Part shown: positions 5,054 to 8,042 of the stretch, one piece after another
Position numbering within the stretch: position 1 is the stretch's first letter
Layout: the number at the start of each line of letters is the position of its first letter
NCBI GenBank assembly: GCA_022837185.1
Contig: JALHJD010000129.1
Location: forward strand, 1 to 8,042
Origin: Desulfobacteraceae bacterium
GTDB lineage: Bacteria; Desulfobacterota; Desulfobulbia; Desulfobulbales; Desulfobulbaceae
Direction of reading: 5' to 3'
Length of the DNA stretch: 8,042 bases
Made by a program: the position numbers and the translations under genes
Notes under the pieces: generated by a model
Database searches by the model: none
Seen by the model: only the letters and a program-made list of their open reading frames with translations
What the model was told of the DNA's origin: nothing

Positions 5054-6649
5054 ATGAACTCTGTTTTTCTCGCTTACGCCGGTCCGCCGATTATCGGGGC
5101 CTTCATAGGGTATCTGACCAACAAGATCGCCATCAGGATGCTTTTCAGGCCCTTGAAACAGTGGCGGATCCTGGGGATGCCGGTGCCCATGACCCCGGGG
5201 GTCATCCCGTCGAAACGGCACCGGCTGGCCGATAATATCGGCACCATGGTCGGCGCGCATCTGCTGACCAGCAGGGACATCGGCGCCGCCCTCTCGGAGG
5301 AGCGGTTCCAGGACCGTCTCGGCACCCTGGTCGACGACTGGGTCAACGATCTCCTCAACCGCGATCTGGGGTCGGTTCGGACCATAGTGCCGCCGCGGTT
5401 CCAGGCGTACCTGGAGGTGGCGGTCAGGACGGCGAAATACCGGATCCGGACGGGGCTGCAGCAGTTCATCCAGAGCGACGAGTTCGCCGGCAGGGTCAGC
5501 CGGGCCGTCGCCGAACAGCTGGATGTCATGGGTGCGAGACCGCTGGAATCGATGGTGTCAAGGAAAGAACGGCAGGCATTGTACGGATTTCTCGGCACCC
5601 TGGTCAAGGACCTGCTTGCCGGCAGACGGGCGGAGGATTGGCTGGCGGCCAGGCTGCAGAGGAATTTCAGGCAGGCAGCCGAGGAAGGAAAAACCATCGC
5701 TGATTATCTCCCGGATACTCTGCGGGAGCTGATTGTCGCCACCGTCCTCCGGCGTTCCCCGGACATGCTGCGTCAACTGTCCAAGGTGCTGACCGAGCCC
5801 CTGGTCCGGGAAAGGATCATAGAGGCCGTCCGCGCCGGGATCAGAAATTTCATGGATTCGCTGGGACCGTTGGGCGCCATGGCCGGCGGCTTTCTGAACC
5901 TGAAGGTTTTTGAAGGCGTGGTGCGTGAATATCTGAGCGGTCAGGAGGACAACATCCGATCATGGTTGGAGAATCCGGAAGTCCAGGAGCGGTTCGCCGC
6001 GATGCTGGCCGGGCAGGTCGAGAAATATCTGGAAACCCCTTTGTCCCGCATTCTGGAAGGGATGGAGGAGGAACAGCTCGAATCGATCTGCCGGGAGTTA
6101 GCGATCCAGGTCATGGCCATCGTGCGCTGCGAAGGGGTTGCCGGGGCGCTGTCTTCCATGCTGCGAGACAGCTTCGAGGAGATGCTCGACGGGGGGCGGA
6201 GCAGCGCCGCCGAAATCAGCGGCCGGCTCATGCGGCGGGAGACGGTGCAGGCATTCAGGCAGAGCGTCGGCGGCGAGACGGTTTCCCTGCTGCGGTCCCA
6301 GCGGGTCGCCAGGCTCATCGACACGATGATGGACAGCCTGCTGGACGATTTTCTCGATCGTCCGGTCGGGGTCCTGCACACCATCCTGCCCCCCGGAGTC
6401 AGGGCCGGAATCACCGATTACGCAGTGCTGACCATCAACCGCATCCTGCTGCGCGAGGTACCGAACCTGGTCGAACTGCTGAATATCCGGCAGATGGTCG
6501 CCGGCCGGGTCAATTCCCTTGATCTGCTCAAGCTTGAACAACTCCTTCTGTCAATAATGGAGGAGCAGTTCAAGTACATCAACCTGTTCGGCGCCCTGCT
6601 GGGCTTCCTCATCGGTCTGATCAACGTCGCGGTTATTCATCTGCTGTAG
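5054..6649 (+). CDS. DUF445 family membrane protein
   Basis: A 531-residue protein of the DUF445 (YheB-like) family, function unknown. The N-terminal signature is plain: a hydrophobic segment with IIGAFIGYLTNKIAIRMLFRP (13-33), then MPVPMTPGVIPSKR (42-55). The middle, about 56-490, is helical and amphipathic with no membrane segment, and contains recurring I(L/V)PP and L..L.REVPNLVE-type pieces suggestive of internal repeats. The C-terminus has the family's ending, a charged helix (LDLLKLEQLLLSIMEEQFKYIN) followed by LFGALLGFLIGLINVAVI (511-528) as a second membrane helix. The large middle part would thus be tethered at both ends. It is longer than the roughly 380-residue YheB. No clear ribosome binding site precedes the ATG; the closeness to the HAD gene suggests a shared transcript. 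Confidence 0.9.
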   Translation: MNSVFLAYAGPPIIGAFIGYLTNKIAIRMLFRPLKQWRILGMPVPMTPGVIPSKRHRLADNIGTMVGAHLLTSRDIGAALSEERFQDRLGTLVDDWVNDLLNRDLGSVRTIVPPRFQAYLEVAVRTAKYRIRTGLQQFIQSDEFAGRVSRAVAEQLDVMGARPLESMVSRKERQALYGFLGTLVKDLLAGRRAEDWLAARLQRNFRQAAEEGKTIADYLPDTLRELIVATVLRRSPDMLRQLSKVLTEPLVRERIIEAVRAGIRNFMDSLGPLGAMAGGFLNLKVFEGVVREYLSGQEDNIRSWLENPEVQERFAAMLAGQVEKYLETPLSRILEGMEEEQLESICRELAIQVMAIVRCEGVAGALSSMLRDSFEEMLDGGRSSAAEISGRLMRRETVQAFRQSVGGETVSLLRSQRVARLIDTMMDSLLDDFLDRPVGVLHTILPPGVRAGITDYAVLTINRILLREVPNLVELLNIRQMVAGRVNSLDLLKLEQLLLSIMEEQFKYINLFGALLGFLIGLINVAVIHLL

Positions 6650-6653
6650 GTTG

Positions 6654-6668
6654 CCGGTCCGGAACCGG
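6654..6668. terminator. Short hairpin between convergent genes
   Basis: CCGGT (6654-6658) and ACCGG (6664-6668) form a five-base-pair, GC-rich stem around a five-base loop. The stem lies in the 33-bp gap between two convergent stop codons, where a two-way terminator would be expected. There is no T tract on either side, so an intrinsic terminator is doubtful. Confidence 0.2.
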
Positions 6669-6682
6669 AGCCGTCGGCGGCA

Positions 6683-7555
6683 CTATCTGGCAGGGCTGCC
6701 CTGCATGTCTGTCAGCCGGGCCTGCAGGGTGGCCGTTTCCTGTCTGAGCGGCACGGCCGGCCGCTCCTGCCAGCCCTGGTAGTACTGCATTGCTTCCGCC
6801 TTGAGCCGGGAACGCGTGATTTTACTCTCCGCCGCAATCAGCCTGGACTTTGTTTTTTTGAGCAGGGCATCCAGACGGCCGATTGCAGCCAGGTACTGCT
6901 CCCGTTCCTGCCTGGACCGGGCAAGCTCTTCCGGGACACCGCGGACGGCGGCAATGCTCTGCTGCCCGCTTTGCAGTTCGTCGGCCGGCAAGGTGCCCGA
7001 TTCCCCGATCTTTGTATCGGCCTGGGCGATGTTTTCCCCGGCGTTCAGGAGTTGGCGGGAAAGGCCTTCAATCTTTGCGGCGGCTCGGTTCGCGGCCTCC
7101 GTTCCGGAGGAAACGGCATGCTGCAGCTCCTCCTCTTTCTTCCGGAGCAGTGAGCGTGCTTTCTTCAGCTCGGCCTGGAGAAGGCCAAGGCGGAACAGCA
7201 GATGTTCATTTTCCCGGGCCAGGTTCTCGGCATTTATTTTTTCCCGCTCAAGGGCTGCCCGCAATGCGGCGGGGTCCTGCGTTACGGCAGGAAGCGGAGG
7301 CCCCTGGATGCCGATCCGTACCGGCAGGGCGGACTGGGCGGGGTCCACTCCGGGCCCGGAACCGTTCCCGGATTCCCCCCCGGCCCGGGTGTTGACCTGG
7401 ATCCAGTTTCTCTCCCGGTCATTTGCGGCGGGAGCATCGGTTGCGGCGCTCCCGGCCGGCGCGGACAGTTTTTTCACCTGCTGGCCGTGATAGAGCGACA
7501 GGGAGAGGTAGACGGTCAGTCCTGCAATGAGAAAAAAAAGGAATCGTGGTGCCAT
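6683..7555 (-). CDS. Membrane-anchored coiled-coil protein, function unknown
   Basis: I do not recognise this 290-residue protein. Residues 4-22 (FLFFLIAGLTVYLSLSLY) form one hydrophobic helix, either a signal anchor or an uncleaved signal peptide. Residues 31-95 are a low-complexity linker rich in Ala, Gly, Pro and Ser with one short WIQVNTRAG patch. Residues about 96-180 and 207-258 are charged, Leu/Ala-rich heptad-like stretches (ALEREKINAENLARENEHLL, LLRKKEEELQHA, LARSRQEREQYLAAIGRLDA) predicted to form coiled coils. The tail about 259-290 is polar. No enzyme motif is visible. It starts 39 bp after the glgB stop on the same strand, so cotranscription is likely, but the composition gives no link to glycogen metabolism. 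The many heptads could attract false hits to SMC-like or tropomyosin-like proteins. Confidence 0.8.
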   Translation of the reverse strand: MAPRFLFFLIAGLTVYLSLSLYHGQQVKKLSAPAGSAATDAPAANDRERNWIQVNTRAGGESGNGSGPGVDPAQSALPVRIGIQGPPLPAVTQDPAALRAALEREKINAENLARENEHLLFRLGLLQAELKKARSLLRKKEEELQHAVSSGTEAANRAAAKIEGLSRQLLNAGENIAQADTKIGESGTLPADELQSGQQSIAAVRGVPEELARSRQEREQYLAAIGRLDALLKKTKSRLIAAESKITRSRLKAEAMQYYQGWQERPAVPLRQETATLQARLTDMQGSPAR

Positions 7556-7594
7556 GGCATGCTCTGTGTCGTTCCGTATCCGTCGGGATCGGAA

Positions 7595-8042
7595 TCAATC
7601 TGCGGGTTTGATATAGATTGTTGACAGGGGCGGCAGGGTCAGGACGATGCTGTGGCGGTGACCATGGGAGGCGATCTCCTGGCTGAAGATGTCCTCCCCG
7701 TTGAAAATGTTGCTGCCCCAGTACACTTCCTTGTCGCTGTTTATCAGTTCCCGGTAGCGTCCGGGCTCCGGCACCCCGATGCGGTAGAAGTTGCGGACCA
7801 GTGGAGTGAAATTGGAAATGACGATGACGAAATTTTTCCGGGAGCGGTCAAAGCGGACAAAAGAAAAAACCGAGTTGTCGGTGTCGCTGGTGTCGATCCA
7901 GGAGAAGCCCTCCCAGTCGAAATCATTTTCATGCAGGGCCGGTTCGGTGCGATAAACCAGGTTCAGGTCACGGACGAACCGCTGCAGACCCTGGTGGTTG
8001 GGCGATTCGAGAGCGGCCCATTCGACTCCCCGGTCATGATCC
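7595..8042 (-). CDS. glgB: 1,4-alpha-glucan branching enzyme GlgB, C-terminal fragment
   Basis: The last 149 codons of glycogen branching enzyme (GH13), which cuts alpha-1,4-glucan and re-attaches the piece through an alpha-1,6 link. The fragment begins DHDRGVEWAALE and continues HQGLQRFVRDLNLVYRTEPA, the end of the catalytic barrel region. The all-beta C-terminal domain follows with WIDTSDTDNSVFSFVRF, ISNFTPLVRNFYRIGVPEPG, EIASHGHRHSI and LTLPPLSTIYI. These pieces line up closely with the E. coli GlgB end as I remember it ([37 protein letters not shown]). The catalytic residues lie in the missing 5' part. The TGA at 7597-7595 ends the gene cleanly and the C-terminus is complete. Confidence 0.96.
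   Translation of the reverse strand, partial: DHDRGVEWAALESPNHQGLQRFVRDLNLVYRTEPALHENDFDWEGFSWIDTSDTDNSVFSFVRFDRSRKNFVIVISNFTPLVRNFYRIGVPEPGRYRELINSDKEVYWGSNIFNGEDIFSQEIASHGHRHSIVLTLPPLSTIYIKPAD

Noticed and set aside
6801..7490. Plus-strand 229-codon open frame opposite the coiled-coil gene
   Set aside because: It is rich in Arg/Ser/Ala runs typical of the antisense of Glu/Leu/Ala coiled coils and shows no domain.
1..8042. tRNA, rRNA, CRISPR array, insertion sequence or prophage
   Set aside because: No cloverleaf or rRNA-like sequence, regularly spaced repeats, transposase motifs, terminal repeats or phage genes were seen on either strand.

Overview
The window comes from a GC-rich, Gram-negative-type bacterial chromosome and carries ordinary housekeeping and envelope genes. 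There is no sign of phage, transposon, CRISPR or RNA genes. The chain CooC-like ATPase, ftsE, ftsX, envC and C-terminal processing protease, together with a DUF445 protein and a proteobacterial-style glgB, suggests an anaerobic Deltaproteobacterium/Desulfobacterota (for example a Desulfobulbales-like sulfate reducer). That lineage call is inference from gene content. No marker gene here fixes it.

Bases 1-4173, minus strand. Read in the direction of transcription, the block runs: a CooC/MinD-type P-loop ATPase with a CxC metal-binding motif (4173-3415), ftsE (3377-2685), a possible 47-residue ORF that exactly fills an unusually long ftsE-ftsX gap (2678-2535), ftsX (2538-1651), envC (1654-455), then, after a 161-bp AT-rich spacer, the 5' end of an S41 C-terminal processing protease (293-1, running off the window). 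ftsX and envC overlap by four bases (ATGA), and so do the small ORF and ftsX, which points to translational coupling. The FtsE ATPase and FtsX membrane subunit form a complex that moves a periplasmic EnvC coiled coil and so switches on cell-wall amidases during division. The EnvC LytM domain has lost every zinc-binding and catalytic residue, as expected for an activator rather than an enzyme. The protease is the usual genomic partner of such envC genes.

Bases 4174-4366. A 193-bp divergent intergenic region holds candidate promoters for both directions and a short tandem repeat.

Bases 4367-6649, plus strand. A Gph-like HAD phosphatase is followed 24 bp later by a 531-residue DUF445 membrane protein, probably in one transcript.

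Bases 6683-8042, minus strand. The last 149 residues of the glycogen branching enzyme GlgB are followed 39 bp downstream by an unrecognised membrane-anchored coiled-coil protein. This protein converges on the DUF445 gene with only 33 bp between the two stop codons.

The least explained items are the small ORF bridging ftsE and ftsX, the CooC-type metal ATPase heading a division operon without any carbon monoxide dehydrogenase gene in view, and a Fur-box-like palindrome sitting on the -10 candidates upstream of the protease. None amounts to clear evidence for a new system.
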